Shown here piece by piece: positions 12,101 to 23,448 of a stretch of DNA of 64,000 nt. Both the position numbers and the translations under genes were made by a program. The notes beneath the pieces are model-generated. The model was not told the DNA's origin. It saw nothing but the letters and a program-made list of their open reading frames with translations, and ran no database searches. This DNA comes from Membranipora membranacea (taxonomy: Eukaryota; Bryozoa; Gymnolaemata; Cheilostomatida; Membraniporidae), in NCBI GenBank assembly GCA_914767715.1, contig OU612069.1, forward strand, positions 18,907,387 to 18,971,386, read 5' to 3'. The first letter of the stretch is position 1. Each line of letters opens with the position of its first letter.

Positions 12101-15100
12101 ACACTAGAACTGACAAAAAAAAAATTAAAATTTTTGCATTATTGGATTTATTTGTAATCATTGGCCTCTGCCCCAAAAATGATTTTGTATCTATGTCTTT
12201 CCTGAGTGAGTGTGTGAAAATCTATGATTTTGTTTTCATATACATAGAAATCAGTATGGATTGTCTTAAAAGTGAGCATTTGAGAGACCACCTTCCAAAT
12301 AATTATTGTTTCGCAGTTAATTGGGATGATTTGAAAGTGGCTGAGCATTATATGCTGCTGCTAACCGTTGCGGCTTCTTTATTATCAACCAGTACTGAGT
12401 TGCTGTTGTAAACAGTAAACTTGGTAAAAACTATCACAAATCCTTACTCGTTTTTTGACGAAATATTGCTCTTTCTTACAGCATATTTTTACAAAGATTG
12501 ATAGCTACATACCTCCGCAAGCTTCATCGGTCAGCACAGACTCTAATAGACTTATCTCTACGATGCTCGCCTATCGCCCCGAGTGAGTATTTTCAGCTTT
12601 CTGTCTCAGTGAGATATTGTGTTTTATATATATATATATAGCATTCATATTGACACAGAGCCAAAATCTGAAGATGCACACTGAATAGAATCTGTTTATA
12701 CCCTTCAGGTTTAGCACTAGTCCAGAGTGATTGCCACAAAATCATCATGGAGTTAGAGATTTTAAGCTCTTGCTGTTCATATACTTATGCTATTTGGCTT
12801 TATGGGCTAAGCGAACAGGTCTGAGAAGATTGATTGACCCAACTAATGAAATTGAAACAATCATGCTGTGTCAAACTAGTTATTTGCAATGACTTTTTTA
12901 ATGCATGTTCCAAGTCTCCAAGACTTTTTTGTGAGAAGGAAATGCGATATCTAAACCAATTTGATTAGAAGTGTATAATGCCAAGTATACCATGCCAATG
13001 AGAGCAGTAGATATGGGTTGGTCACAGAGAACTGAAACCTGATCCAACAGCTACAAAAAGACAAAGTTAAATAATTTGGCTAATAAAGTGTCAATCACAA
13101 AGTTTCTGGCCATCCTAGAGCAATGAGGGTTCTGAAGAAAAACTGATGATATTACAAACATTCTCAGAACTAGAGATTCAAATTAACTGACTATAAATAA
13201 TGGATAACTTGACTTTGATGGAAGGATTTTATTTCCATGACTTTTGTTGTTGTTGTGCAATTCCACCAAATTGCGTCACCAATCATCTGATATAAATAAT
13301 ATGAAATAAAAAATTAGAATTTTTGTTACTTTTTTGATGGCGATGATATATGTTGCAATAGTTGTGGTCATCCACATAAGTAAAGTTCAACCATCGCCTG
13401 TTTATTTTGAGCATTACTTGCAAAAAAGTGTCTTATATTAGTGTAACCTAACGGAAATAGGTAATGAAAGGTTGCTATGTAGAATTGATGCTTTGATAAA
13501 CTACTACTGTTCCTTTCATACCAAAATAATCTGTGAATGTATTGATACAGTGACTAGCTTGACTTATATCAAGGACAAATGTTGCAAGTAAGTCAAGACA
13601 TTCAATGGCTGTGGTGGATCAAAAGTTGTAATAGTCCTATTATGTGGAACCTTGACCGTAAATTGATGTTTTCACTGCATAATTTTCTTGTTTATATTTC
13701 AGAGACAGACCTACAGCGATAAAGGTATATCAAGATTCACTGAAGGTAAGCTGCAAACGTTAAACACAGCAGTGTCTGTTATTAAGTATGAGGGGAGGGG
13801 GGGGGGGGGGGGATGGAGCTCTGGCAAGTCCATTTTCTCTATCATTTCCTGGGGAGGGGTCTGAGAGCGGTTTTCATACAGGGCTTAAGTTAAAACCATA
13901 CAACAACCTGGAAACCAGGTAGCATACAAAACAGTTTTGATGCCAATCTGATTTGAAAGCTCGAAGCTTGAAGCATTATTAAAAAGCCATCTATCCACAT
14001 GTACGGTTTCAGGGCTTACATTTCCTCACTTATATGGTGAATCAGGTATAGGTTTAGGAAAAACTACATCACTCAAAATAGTCGCAGAATTCTACGGATC
14101 TACTCCTGCTCCTCCCTTCAACTTTTTATTGACCGATTAAAATGCCGAACAGATTATAATTATTTATATATAAGGTATTAAGTGCTCACTGACCAGTCAC
14201 AGCAAATCTTAAGGCTCTAGGCTGACTAGCTACACTCTTCCTTATATCCCAATATTGTTCCAATGGTTATCCACAAAATGAATGGAAAACTGTGTCTTAA
14301 TTAATCAATGAGTAGTTATATCTACCGCTCACTTGATTTTTCAATTCATTTGGAAATATGAGCTCAAACCTAAAGTTAATTTATAATAAATCTAGGCTTT
14401 GCTGATGGGATCAATTTTTTAATTTTCAGATTTCAGAAGATCTAGCTGGTAGATGAGGTTATGAAGATACAAACAGCAGATTATATTCACCAAATTGTTG
14501 ACATGACATATTCTATCTTATCTTACACATGGAAACAAAAAACTCCCCAGGAGCTAGCCAAGCTTGGAACCAAATTTTTTATTATGGTAATTTGATCGAT
14601 TCGTGAGTTTTAATAAAATTCATTTGTTTACATGACACACTTGTCCCGGTATTTTTAAAAATCAGCCAATTACCTCAGTTGAGAGGCTGAGATACAATCT
14701 CATTTCTCAATATAAAGGTCTACATCATTTTCTGATCGGTTTTATTTTTATACTCCATTTGTCTGCTCAAAATAAGTTAATAGACAATTCCCAACTTGCT
14801 TACAACCATTTATCTCACAAAAGTGTCAACAAATCCAAACTTTGTTTTGCTTCATAGTTGACCTTATCTTTTTGATGCTGTTGTTACTGGCCGATCCAGG
14901 GTACCTCATGCTGATGACGCAGGATTCACCACAAGGTATTTCTAACTATATAGTTATGGCAAACAACTTGATTACAGAAGTACAAAAAAGTACTTTGCAT
15001 CTTGTCGTTTTGCATAGAACTTGAAACAAGGAATATCAATCATCTCGTGGTAAGATCTATATAAATAACAGCTATTTCGCAGTCATAATATTTGGCAATG

Positions 15101-18100
15101 TAAATTTGTGGTTTATCTTTTTGCTAACCAGAAAAATTCCCTAATGTTATATTGCACCAGAAGGGTAAGACCCCTATAAGTCAAAATATTTGGCAAAAAA
15201 CCGAAAATAGGAAGCTGCAAAAAATGCAAATTGTAAACAATCTCCAATAATAAAGTACCGATGACTTGTGTTTGGAAGACAAGATCAGATAGCTACATGA
15301 GCCCATGAAATAAGGTGGGTTTTTTACGAGGCTCCAGTACAGTTAGTTCAATTCAAGCTTAGCTGGCACAGGAGGTATGTAGACTTTTCTTCTAGATTTT
15401 GAAAAATCTTTGGTTTCTTGGTTTCTCTTCAGCCTATAAAATTGCATTGATGCTCTAGGAATTTTTACTATGTCATGAGCATACTCGGAGTGTTCTTCTC
15501 ATTGAACACAGTGCCAATAACTCTAAATTATGAAGTTATTGATATTTTTAAGTGATAGTCTGTCCTTCCCATGGCTGTTGCAGTCTGATGTCTACTTCCA
15601 TATTCTAATCCAGTTGCCATCATAACTTGAATCCTCATATCATTTTCTATTTACCGTATAATAAAAAAATATTACATTGTTGAGGGTGAGGTGCAATACA
15701 TTTTACTCTCTACTTAATGGACTGTGTGAAATCTCTATATTTTTCTTCCACACCATCAATTTTTTCTAGTTAGGTCGGTCAATTCTAGGGTATATTCAAG
15801 ATTACTGACGAAACTTGTCAATATAACATAACATCGTTGCATGTATTTTTTGTACAATAGCGACAATGGCATTGCCAAATAATGTGATAACACTGAGCTG
15901 TACAAATCTTCACTGCAAATGGCAATGCAACAACTGGTTCGAAGGGGTGAATCAAACATTATATTGTCTGAAGTGTGGAACACCGATGATGATACCAATC
16001 AATGTAGTTACACTGAGCTGCCCGAAGCCTCAATGCAAATGGCAGTACAACAACTGGCCTGACGCGGAAAACCAAAAGCTATATTGCATGAAGTGTGGAA
16101 CACCGTTGCTGCATATGAACACGTGAGTGTAAATTTAAACGCCTGCCAATAAAGCCTTTTATTGTGTGTTAAATATAGATGGGGACACCATTTTTGAAAA
16201 TATCCTCTTCCCCCAACTTTGAATGGTTTGACTTATGTGTATATTCCTGGATCGGTCGATCAGTAGCGAATTTTATTTTGTGATAAAGAGTAAGCATCAG
16301 ACAGCTATACAATTTATCAAAAAAATGTTTCGGATACTCCTTTGCGTTTCCTGTGTCTGTTGGTAAAGTGAAATAGTAGGAATCTGTTTGCATTTTTTTA
16401 AACCCAATTTCTCAATGTGTATTATTTCAATAATTATTTCAAAGGGCTTCTGTGATGCACCAGACCCCAACACCCGCTAAACAAAAGGAAGCTGATATAC
16501 GCAAGGCAATAAGAAGGTATGTTTTCACAAAAAAAGCAAGAATCAATATTTGCCTCTCCTACTTGTTGGAAATCAATCAGTAGTCGAGTACAAAAAGCCA
16601 AACATTGTGACACAAAGTCTTCACCAACTTGATTTTGTTTGCTTCGCTAGAAAATGAACTGATTATTTCGTTATTTCAGGTCTGCTGGTAAAGGATCTTG
16701 GGGTGCTTTTGACGGATACATTCAACAAAGCCCGTCAGGTAGGTGATATTGAGGGTTTATGAGTTGATACATCTTAATTTGCCTTGTGTCCAGCAACGAG
16801 AAGGTGTAGAAATCTGATGCTCATGTTCTTGTAGATCCTTGACTAAATTGTAATCATATAATATAAGAAATTATTGACCATATGAACAATAATATTCAAG
16901 GCATATTGAGCTACTGATCCAAATATATGGTTCTTATGATTGGTCTTCCGATTTTGCAATAAATATTTGACCTCCTGGCCTGTATTTATCATTACCATTG
17001 ATATAATTTTAATTATCATTATTATGCAGCTGCACCTCAGATCAAGGACTATAACTTCAAAGGCGACTTTGAAAATTTGGAAAAAATAGGCAGTGGTGCT
17101 TATGGCGAGGTGTTCAAGGCAAACCAAAAAAGCGAGGGAGGCAGGCTTGTGGCAATCAAGGTATCTTCCGTTTGATATATATCTGTGGTCTCCATAACAA
17201 TAATATTAATTGATGACTCTTTTTTTTACAAATTTAGTATCATTTGAGCTACAACCACATACCGCTCTATAGAATAAGAGGCTCAACTTCAACTGTGAGC
17301 GCAACCATACAAAGGTTTTTTGGATGAAGAAATGCAACATTATACAAAACATGCCTTGCTATTTTGCAGCGAGTGCGTCTGAACCCTAATGGGCGACACC
17401 CGAAGACCGAAGCGAAGATTCTTAAAGAGGTCAAGGGAGGAGAAAGAATTGTCAGATACTTTTCAGAATATATGAGTAGGTTAATCATTATGTAATACTA
17501 TATTTTGATTGACCCTATTTAAGAGTAAGATTTTAGAAAGCATGACGGTGACCATCCTGAGCTTTTGAGATTTGTTCTGTCAAACACTCTTTCTTTCAAG
17601 ACAAGCATTGTTTTTTGTGTGTCATTAACTTAAGCTGTAACTTCGGTCAGTGACTAGGATTTCTGAACTATCATTGGGTTAAAGTCGACTTGCTAAGTCT
17701 CTTGAAGCTTAGCAGCTGTTGCCTTGTGGTGGTGATGCCTTATTCAAGGTTCCATGAGCTCGGCTAGATCTAGATTTTGGTGTCTCTTTGTAGCTGAAAA
17801 TTCGTTATATATTGTGACAGAGTATTGCAGTGGTGGAAGCCTAGCTGTCCAATTGGAAACTCCTGAACGAATTTTGGACATCAAGGTAACTGATAAAACA
17901 ATGTAACATGTATGGTAAATCATCAAACAACTCCCTTACCATTGATATATGTTACGTAATACAGGGTATAAAACATCGCTGGAATATGAACTTCTTCCCG
18001 GCTCAGCCTAATTGTACTGAAACTTTAATGCACAAGTAATTAATTGGATCTAAATTTGATAATACTTTTTTAACAAATATTTTATTCCATTTCAGCTTTG

Positions 18101-21100
18101 GTGGTGGTTCAGCCAGATTGTAAACGGCCTGAATTTTTTACACAATATACCCTGTGTTCATAGAGATTTGAAGCCAGCAAACATACTCATTGATTCTCAA
18201 GATCGACTGAAGATTGGTGACTTTGGATTATCAAAGATTTTGGCCGAGTAAGTAGTTACATTGTCTAATAGCAGCTAATCAAGCAGAATAACCAATAGAT
18301 CAAACTAAGTGTTGACCAGAAGAACAAAAAAGTCTCCATGGCTATGTCAATTGAAACTTCGTCTTATATAATTCTGCTAGGTTCATACTGATTTACAAAT
18401 TTACACGATTAACTGTGACATGAGTTGTTTTTGCCATCTCAAAGACCCCAATGTCTAGGAACTCTTGACTGCTGTTGCCACTATCATTTCCGTTAGACAC
18501 ACACATACCACAATGACATGGCCTACAAAGATCCATTCAAGCTGATAATTTTTGATAATTGTTTGGCAAATGAAGTGGCTATCAGAAGAAGTCTGTCACT
18601 TCATTCACTCATCACTGTCAACCAACTACTCCACATCCCTTGTTTTCTGTTGTTTCATCGTAGCATAATGGCAGACTGTATATTTTACAGCTGCCATTCT
18701 AACCACCATCAAATACACTTTGACTGATGACCTAGGCATTCTTAGCTGTCAAGTTCACATGAATGCAATTCTTCAAAAATTTTCTGAAACAGAATTATTG
18801 GTCAATCTCTTGAGCTTGTACTTTTAGAAACACATGTCCTGTCCACTCACAACATTATCCTCTATATTCAGAGTTGCGGTTGTTGTTTTAGGTACCATCC
18901 ATTCACTTCTACACAGGCGGGGACTGCTGAATACATGGCACCAGAGATTCTCAGGCGTGACAATAATAAACCCTATGGTGTCAAGGCAGATATGTGGTCA
19001 CTTGGGGTCATCTTATACCTGATGGCCTGTAAAAAGTTTCCGGTAGGAGCACTTACATCATAAATGTGCTAAACAAGCTGGTTCCAATTATCATTACATT
19101 GAGAGTCATCATTCTCAATATTCAGTTGATGATATGCCCTTGTGCAGGCTGACCAGCTTCATACAGAGAAGAGCCATTCTAGCTTTGACATGCTGCAAGT
19201 ATATCTGAATTTCTATGTATTCCGCAGAGGGGATGAATTTGAAGGTTTTGCTGGTTTTTTATGTCTACAGCTGTCTACGCCAAATTATATATGACAATAT
19301 ACTGGTTTGGCAAGTGCAAGGCCTTTTCCTTGAAGGGTCCTTTTGGGGTAACCCTGGATGGTACTGGCTCTTGCCAGATAGGGCTGACTTTGGTTTGGTT
19401 TCTGTGGTCATTAAATCCGCTCTGGGCGCCATTTATTCCATATAGTTTTAAGGAACGTTCGTTGATCAGCCTGCGAAATTGTATCCGCAATCTCTTATGA
19501 TGTGGTAGTATAAAGGGAATATTGCATTTTTAGTTTCGAGGAGAATTCTGGCTGCACGACACGCTATATCCTCCTAAACACCTGGAAAGGGATTTGCAGG
19601 GACGTTCTGCTGACGTACATACAGCATGCGAACTACTTCTAAAACTCAATCCAGAGTAAGTTTGAAACTTAAACATGGACAACCTTGCCCATGAAGTATG
19701 TTAAAGTTGTGCCTCCCCATATTTGGTATAATTTTGAAGCACTCAGTGTTATTAAGAGCACCATAACAGAATTTTAAATAGCCTAAGGACACAGCTGAAA
19801 CCATTTGCTTCACTAAAATGAAAATTATTCTCAACTTTTCTCAACCACTAAGGTTGTCTCCTCTTTATCACTCTATAACGTATAAATATGTATGAGATAC
19901 TAAAATTTCTGATTATGGTGCCCTGAAGTTGGAGGAAGTCTTTGAAAAATATGATAAACGGCATGTGATTGGGCTATTTTTTACCAAAGCAAATATCACA
20001 ATCCCAAAAGCGCTTCTATAACTTTAAACTTTATGGTTGAAAATATCTGTAATTTGATACTTATGATTTAGCCATTTATTCTTTGTCACCAGTCACCATC
20101 TCTTAAGAGGAGGCAATGAGAATGTGACTTGAAGGTTATATTTTTATCTTTGAAGGGAGAGAATATCTGCTGAAGATCTGGGCATCCAATTATGTTTATA
20201 CCAGAAAGAAAGTGAGTACTATGATATAGCAAATGGAATAAAAAGTAAACCGAAATTCTTTCACTTGCCCCTTCTATGCATACTTGGCAATATTGTTTGG
20301 AGCCAGGAGTGTTCTAATGGATAAGGGTATGCAATCTGAAATGTCGAAGCTCATTTCTGGCGCAAGAAGTCATCCCTGATTTGTTACTGGTCCATTCATA
20401 CTAGCTAACCTTATGGCGTAAGAGTAAATATACTAGAAGAACACTGTGTGCTTCTACACCCCATATGCAGTAAAAAGGGAACCCCCTCCATCTTTGAGTA
20501 GAGTAGGTTGGTTTTCTGGCGGGTGTTGGTATGAGTACAATGGGTTACAGAACCGCCACCAAGAGAAGATAATTCTCTCTGCTTCAATTTATGCGGAATA
20601 TGAAGAAATGAAACCACAACCTTTTTAAAAATCTTCCTATATATAATCCGAAGCTGACCTTTATAACTACTTACTTAACTTTCCTTGTAGTGTGAAATCA
20701 AATCAAATTTTCTAACACAAGTTTTGAGTCCTTAGTTTGAGCTGCTAACTATGCTATTTGCTACGCGCAAAGATATTTCTCTGGCTTCCGACACAGTTAT
20801 GAATCTGATATTATTTTATACTGACAAGTTCGGAGAAAGTGTGCATCACAATACTGAAAACTCTATTCAATAACTATGCAGATTCTTGGTATCACTCCAA
20901 GTTCAGCTAAAGGCTCTTTGCTAGCCAGGAATATCTTAGGTAAAATTGGAGTATTGAAATCTCCTTCTACCTTTAATATTGTGGTACGAGTAAATTGAGA
21001 CTTGATTATCCACATAAAAGCCAGATTCAGTGAAATGATACTTAAGTTTGACCTTTCTAAAATAATATCTATTCCAGTTGGAAACCAATGCCTAGAATTT

Positions 21101-22504
21101 GAGTTGAGAGCAGCCAATAACCCGTACTAAAGGTAAGCAGTGTTATAAATTAATTATACTAAACCTAGAAAGGACACTAAAGGGTGCATTTGCAATGTGG
21201 CAATGTGGCACTGAGGCATTTAATCATGGATGATGGTTTGAAATTAAATTGTGTAGTAGCATCAGCATTATTGTTGACACGCAGTCCACACACCAGGTTT
21301 TTTTTATTGATAGCTCAATCAATATCTGTTGAGTTTGGAGTTTTAAAATTATAATAGAGAGTTTTCTGGGCTCTTATTTTTGCCTCAATTTGGAGTTGTC
21401 CTCTCTCCAGTTTGGTACTTTTCACCCAAGCCGCATAGGAAAAACATGCTGAAAGAGGGTTATATCGAAAACCGCTTATGTTAGGATAAAAATGTTTGTT
21501 GATTCAGAGTCTGCACCATTGAAAATCCTGGGAGACAGGGTTTATAAATCATTGGAGGCTTGAATGTTGATAAATCTTAATTTTAGTGGCGAAACTCATG
21601 AAAGATTCTGCCAAATTGTCCGCAAAACAGACAGAAAATGCTATAATTGACTATCCAAATAATATAATTATTTCCCAAACTATGTCCATATGAGTTTTCA
21701 ATGTTCTAAATCAAAAATAGTTTTTATGCTATTACAAGCGGTCTTCAAGATAACCCTCTTTTCAGCACGTTTTTCCTATGCAGAGTGGGTAAAAAGTACG
21801 AAACTGGAGAGAGGATAACTCCCAATTGAGGCCTAAATCAGAGCTCAGAAAACTGTCTATAGATTAAAAAGCCTGTTAGGAACATTTTAATATTAATTTC
21901 CAGCAAAAATTATTTCGAAGACAAAATTACATCAAATTAATAACAAGATAAAGGTTGTTGCGAAGCAATTTTCAAACTCAAAATACAATCAAAATTGATT
22001 GAATTATTGAAAAAAGACCTTGACTGCGAGCAGTAAATCAATGATGGCATCAACACCTCTGTACAATCCTATGTTGTAACTTCACCCACAATTAAGTGCC
22101 CCGCATCAGCTGTACATGGTGTCCTGTCTATTTTCGTTATCAAGTCTATGGTTTGCGAATATTTTTCTGAAGTCACTGCTATTAAATACTAGCTCTTCCA
22201 TGAATTTAAAAAAGGTTTCACAAGAAAAGGCAATTCTAATACTCTATCAACTGTTTTATATTATGCGCAACCATTACAACAGTTGCCTACCAAGTAAATC
22301 CATGCTTCTAATACCTACTTAAATTGATATTCGTAATTAACATTGTGTAGAATTAGCCAAAGCTTTCATAACTCAGATTGGTTGCTCAAAGTTTACTAGC
22401 GATCTTAATGCATATCATGTACAACAGCTGATTTGTTTTTTTTTGTAGAACTATTGTCAAATACCTTCTGGAAACTCATATGGATGGTAGATTCCTTGCT
22501 TTAG
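166..22504 (+). CDS. Tandem kinase gene: pseudokinase-like domain, two zinc ribbons, active-looking kinase (multi-exon model)
   Basis: Hand-built exon model: 166-277, 754-869, 10176-10332, 10653-10798, 10956-11119, 11659-11875, 12482-12582, 13703-13745, 14430-14448, 15861-16122, 16445-16516, 16680-16738, 17030-17160, 17370-17475, 17794-17885, 18096-18247, 18892-19042, 19534-19655, 20156-20211, 22449-22504. Every junction is GT-AG and all phases match, giving about 770 residues. The start is the ATG at 166. An acceptor-like CAG at 150-152 leaves open that coding begins further upstream, outside the window. The 19-nt exon at 14430 and the last exon are the weakest: both were chosen because they restore phase, and the last gives a short tail ending in TAG. 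The two kinase domains and the cysteine-rich linker suggest a cytoplasmic signalling protein with one regulatory and one catalytic domain. That role is inference, and I recognise no named orthologue. Confidence 0.75.
754..13745 (+). CDS. N-terminal kinase-like domain of the tandem kinase (probable pseudokinase)
   Basis: Seven exons (754-869 to 13703-13745) encode a protein-kinase fold. A degenerate glycine loop (AGSADGKV) is followed 16 residues later by CWFQTINVD, where families have VAIK, so the ATP-anchoring lysine is Gln. After it come the alpha-C region with HPNIV, beta-5 HIVMQYCGD, the catalytic loop HRDIKPPN, the magnesium motif DFGVSKL, a YMSPEL activation-segment end, and the alpha-F motif [17 protein letters not shown] closes the C-lobe. 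The glycine loop and beta-3 are joined only by splicing 869 to 10176 across about 9.3 kb. The loop-to-lysine spacing is normal, which supports that join. Known pseudokinase partners often regulate an active kinase in the same chain (compare JAK or GCN2). Whether this one does is inference. Confidence 0.7.
1099..1111 (+). repeat. G13 homopolymer in intron
   Basis: Thirteen consecutive G in an otherwise AT-rich intron. Confidence 0.9.
1863..3572 (+). CDS. Large coding exon for a basic, low-complexity protein with a PP1-docking-like motif
   Basis: An open frame of 569 codons follows a good acceptor (CTCTTTCAG at 1854-1862) and ends in TAG. The first residues after the acceptor are KRVRFADP, an RVxF-type motif like those that dock protein phosphatase 1. 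The rest is polar and mostly disordered, with several KRKRK-type clusters that look like nuclear localisation signals. A segment of about 85 residues is repeated (roughly 2847-3110 and 3157-3400), each copy with a K-x-RIxRSKxFxKNR core, and a weaker third copy lies near 3460-3530. It sits inside the second intron of the tandem-kinase gene in the same orientation and starts in phase 0, as does the end of the exon at 754-869. It could therefore be an alternative last exon, the last exon of another gene, or a nested gene. An upstream ATG at 1800 is also in frame. Confidence 0.55.
   Translation, partial: KRVRFADPILSFIIESNVEQEELSDAHSHPSCSGSMTDIEPAHKGLSESGARHDKFETQTNHILHPYQENNHATDHCLEEKIAIRPQVTLKLTDDPVESEGNRSGPIDDVRDTCSTEPHGNVELKVQGTLEFQPIFRNETEGTRNAKRKRKQSLDQGEEPLAYKKEKRCKSPRSREEMTSNKYITTQRPFIKTTKNTADIAGIASRDTGGSGALPIKESHESSTLKDKADVTVESGQMRGSKRKSNQSNQSQQIEEPLPKQSIQNTYYDDQNSQSGVDQIIKQKKQETTNTIVNQQCSSSTDQTDTMDICGRQPLSRDSGHKTEHTAIPVLVSANNKSPMKGKLSELTREKRIQRSKVFEKNRMGTHPSRELSDGCALMEERSQTDCDEIPIVNTGLHLKDQKEDTHVRQLPDTEITKGKRADVYEEINEEPAVVSTENKNPVKKKFCNLMRESRIKRSKIFHKNRFGGSSPMEDNSKTDCREINSVNTELLMNDQCKETHGLPLQKPDGNIENEVEKKAGSLQKNNCQTYCNIIRKKLIAKSKKILKTRKIRSKGKQAIQQYISSAGK
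4277..5571. mobile_element. Large foldback (palindromic) element
   Basis: The left half (4277 to about 5025) is the imperfect reverse complement of the right half (about 5040 to 5571). Matching blocks run from the outer ends (around 4281-4305 against 5547-5566), through 4357-4600 against 5255-5515, 4826-4960 against 5105-5250, to the centre near 5030. The left arm holds about 215 extra bases at about 4610-4825. There is no coding capacity. The structure is that of a non-autonomous foldback or long-TIR DNA transposon. Confidence 0.8.
6655..7025. mobile_element. MITE-like inverted repeat
   Basis: The blocks at 6713-6775 and 6822-6890 are inverted copies of each other. Weaker pairing extends out to about 6690 and 7000 around the shared GCATATC. 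No coding capacity. Confidence 0.55.
9025..9127 (-). CDS. Possible minus-strand exon of unknown protein (weak)
   Basis: On the minus strand a good acceptor (GCTGCTTTCAG) is followed by 34 codons with protein-like composition ([15 protein letters not shown], then [14 protein letters not shown]) and a weak GTACAC donor. A second possible minus-strand exon at 8827-8882 encodes a Lys-rich tail ([11 protein letters not shown]), but only in a frame that does not match this donor. It would be nested antisense in the intron of the tandem-kinase gene. No family recognised. Confidence 0.3.
9866..10117. mobile_element. MITE-like inverted repeat
   Basis: The ends are inverted copies: a block at 9866-9895 containing TTTCAATTAAAAACA pairs with 10095-10117. 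The inner parts repeat the GATCGCTCACTCACT / AGTGAGTGATAATTTTGAGCG theme in inverted order. It lies about 60 bases upstream of the third exon of the tandem-kinase gene. Confidence 0.5.
11163..11427. mobile_element. Small MITE with roughly 35-bp terminal inverted repeats
   Basis: Block 11163-11197 (GCTAGCCAATGTGTTGGCTC and following) is an imperfect reverse complement of 11388-11427. It sits in the intron after exon 10956-11119 and has no coding capacity. Confidence 0.65.
12631..12642 (+). repeat. TA microsatellite
   Basis: Short run of TA dinucleotides in an intron. Confidence 0.8.
13797..13812 (+). repeat. G16 homopolymer
   Basis: Sixteen consecutive G just after another G4 run, about 50 bases downstream of the donor of exon 13703-13745. 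It could form a G-quadruplex in DNA or pre-mRNA. Confidence 0.9.
15861..16122 (+). CDS. Exon with two tandem zinc-ribbon-like units (linker of the tandem kinase)
   Basis: The exon encodes two copies of a roughly 37-residue unit. Each has the form LSC-x4-CKWQ-x-NNW, about 11 residues, then LYC-x2-CGTP, so each has Cys-x4-Cys and Cys-x2-Cys pairs suited to bind one zinc. The first copy is about residues 5-42 of the exon and the second about 43-80. The copies are very similar, so this is an internal duplication. The exon enters after one base of a codon (fed by the microexon at 14430) and leaves after two bases (joined to 16445). It lies exactly between the two kinase domains. Zinc ribbons of this sort commonly bind ubiquitin, RNA or protein partners; the ligand here is unknown. 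Confidence 0.7.
17030..20211 (+). CDS. C-terminal Ser/Thr kinase domain of the tandem kinase, all catalytic residues present
   Basis: Seven exons (17030-17160, 17370-17475, 17794-17885, 18096-18247, 18892-19042, 19534-19655, 20156-20211) give a complete kinase domain. It has the glycine loop [12 protein letters not shown], beta-3 VAIK, an alpha-C glutamate in KTEAKIL, a Thr gatekeeper in [13 protein letters not shown], the catalytic loop HRDLKPAN, the magnesium motif DFGLSK, the activation-segment end GTAEYMAPE, the alpha-F motif KADMWSLGV, and the C-lobe end [11 protein letters not shown]. The acceptor at 17793 was preferred over one 23 bases downstream because it restores the beta-4/beta-5 strands. 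The HRDLKPxN loop indicates Ser/Thr rather than Tyr specificity. The exact kinase family was not identified. Confidence 0.85.
21354..21862. mobile_element. MITE with roughly 125-bp terminal inverted repeats
   Basis: The left TIR (about 21354-21478) and right TIR (about 21736-21862) are imperfect inverted copies, both containing the motifs AGTTTTCTG at the tip and CATAGGAAAAAC further in. The centre has no coding capacity. It lies in the last intron of the tandem-kinase model. Confidence 0.75.
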
Positions 22505-23448
22505 ACCTTGTATTGGATTACAATAAAGAAGTCATGCGACCTTTACAATCTGGTTACTTAGTTGCAAGAAAGGATCGGTGTTTCTTTATTTATCATCTCT
22601 CAATCATGAAAATTTTGAGGGAAAATTTGCAAACACAGTGAGCATATCAGTGACTTATTGGCGCTCTTTGTGATCAGAGATCACTTTATAATTTTGTCAC
22701 ATTACAACTTTGATAAGATCCAATTCATTTATGTGGATGAACTGCTGGATTTCTTATTACATTTAGGATATGCTGTATTTAGTAGTTTTTAATGCATAAG
22801 ACTTTGTATTGATGCCTAGAATAACAACATCAAAGAGCAGATGCTGGTGAGAATATGTTTGTATTTCTAACAAAATAAAAAATGCATAAGTATAAATTAT
22901 GTGAACTTGACATAAAAAGTATAGAAAAACAGAGGTTTGGGATATGTAGCCACCATCCCTCAGACTTATGTGTGGATGATTGATGATAAAACATTGCAAT
23001 GCAATGGTAATAGCAATGAATGACATGATATCTGTCAATCTGCAGATATTTTACTACTTCCTTTCGAGTTCCCTGATGTTGTCCAGGAAGTTGTCTACTC
23101 TATGAAACTGGGCAGATAACTCTGGCTCTGTACTGTCTATCATCATTCAATATACTTTTTTGCGCTTGGTTATTCCCATCAATTTCCTGTTTATGATAGT
23201 AGCTTGAATATTATATGAAAAAGGATTTATTTCCCTATATGGATGTATGCCCACTATGTAGTTGATGAATTATCAGAAAACACAGATGTGGCAATAAATG
23301 GGGTCAGCTGTGAAACTCCTGTGATATTATGACTATGCACAGCCGGAACGCACATCTAGGAACAAATGTATGATCAGCACAACAGCAAAGAAAGTAGTGG
23401 AATTATTACTTAACTTGTGTTTTTGTCAGCTGTATGTGCTGTGTTAAT

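Noticed and set aside
14842-15024. Candidate exon of the tandem-kinase gene
   Set aside because: Acceptors here put a stop in the required phase; the 19-nt exon at 14430 fits better.
17816-17885. Shorter version of the kinase exon using the acceptor at about 17815
   Set aside because: It removes the beta-4/beta-5 strands and gives KYC instead of the expected TEYC; the acceptor at 17793 gives a full domain.
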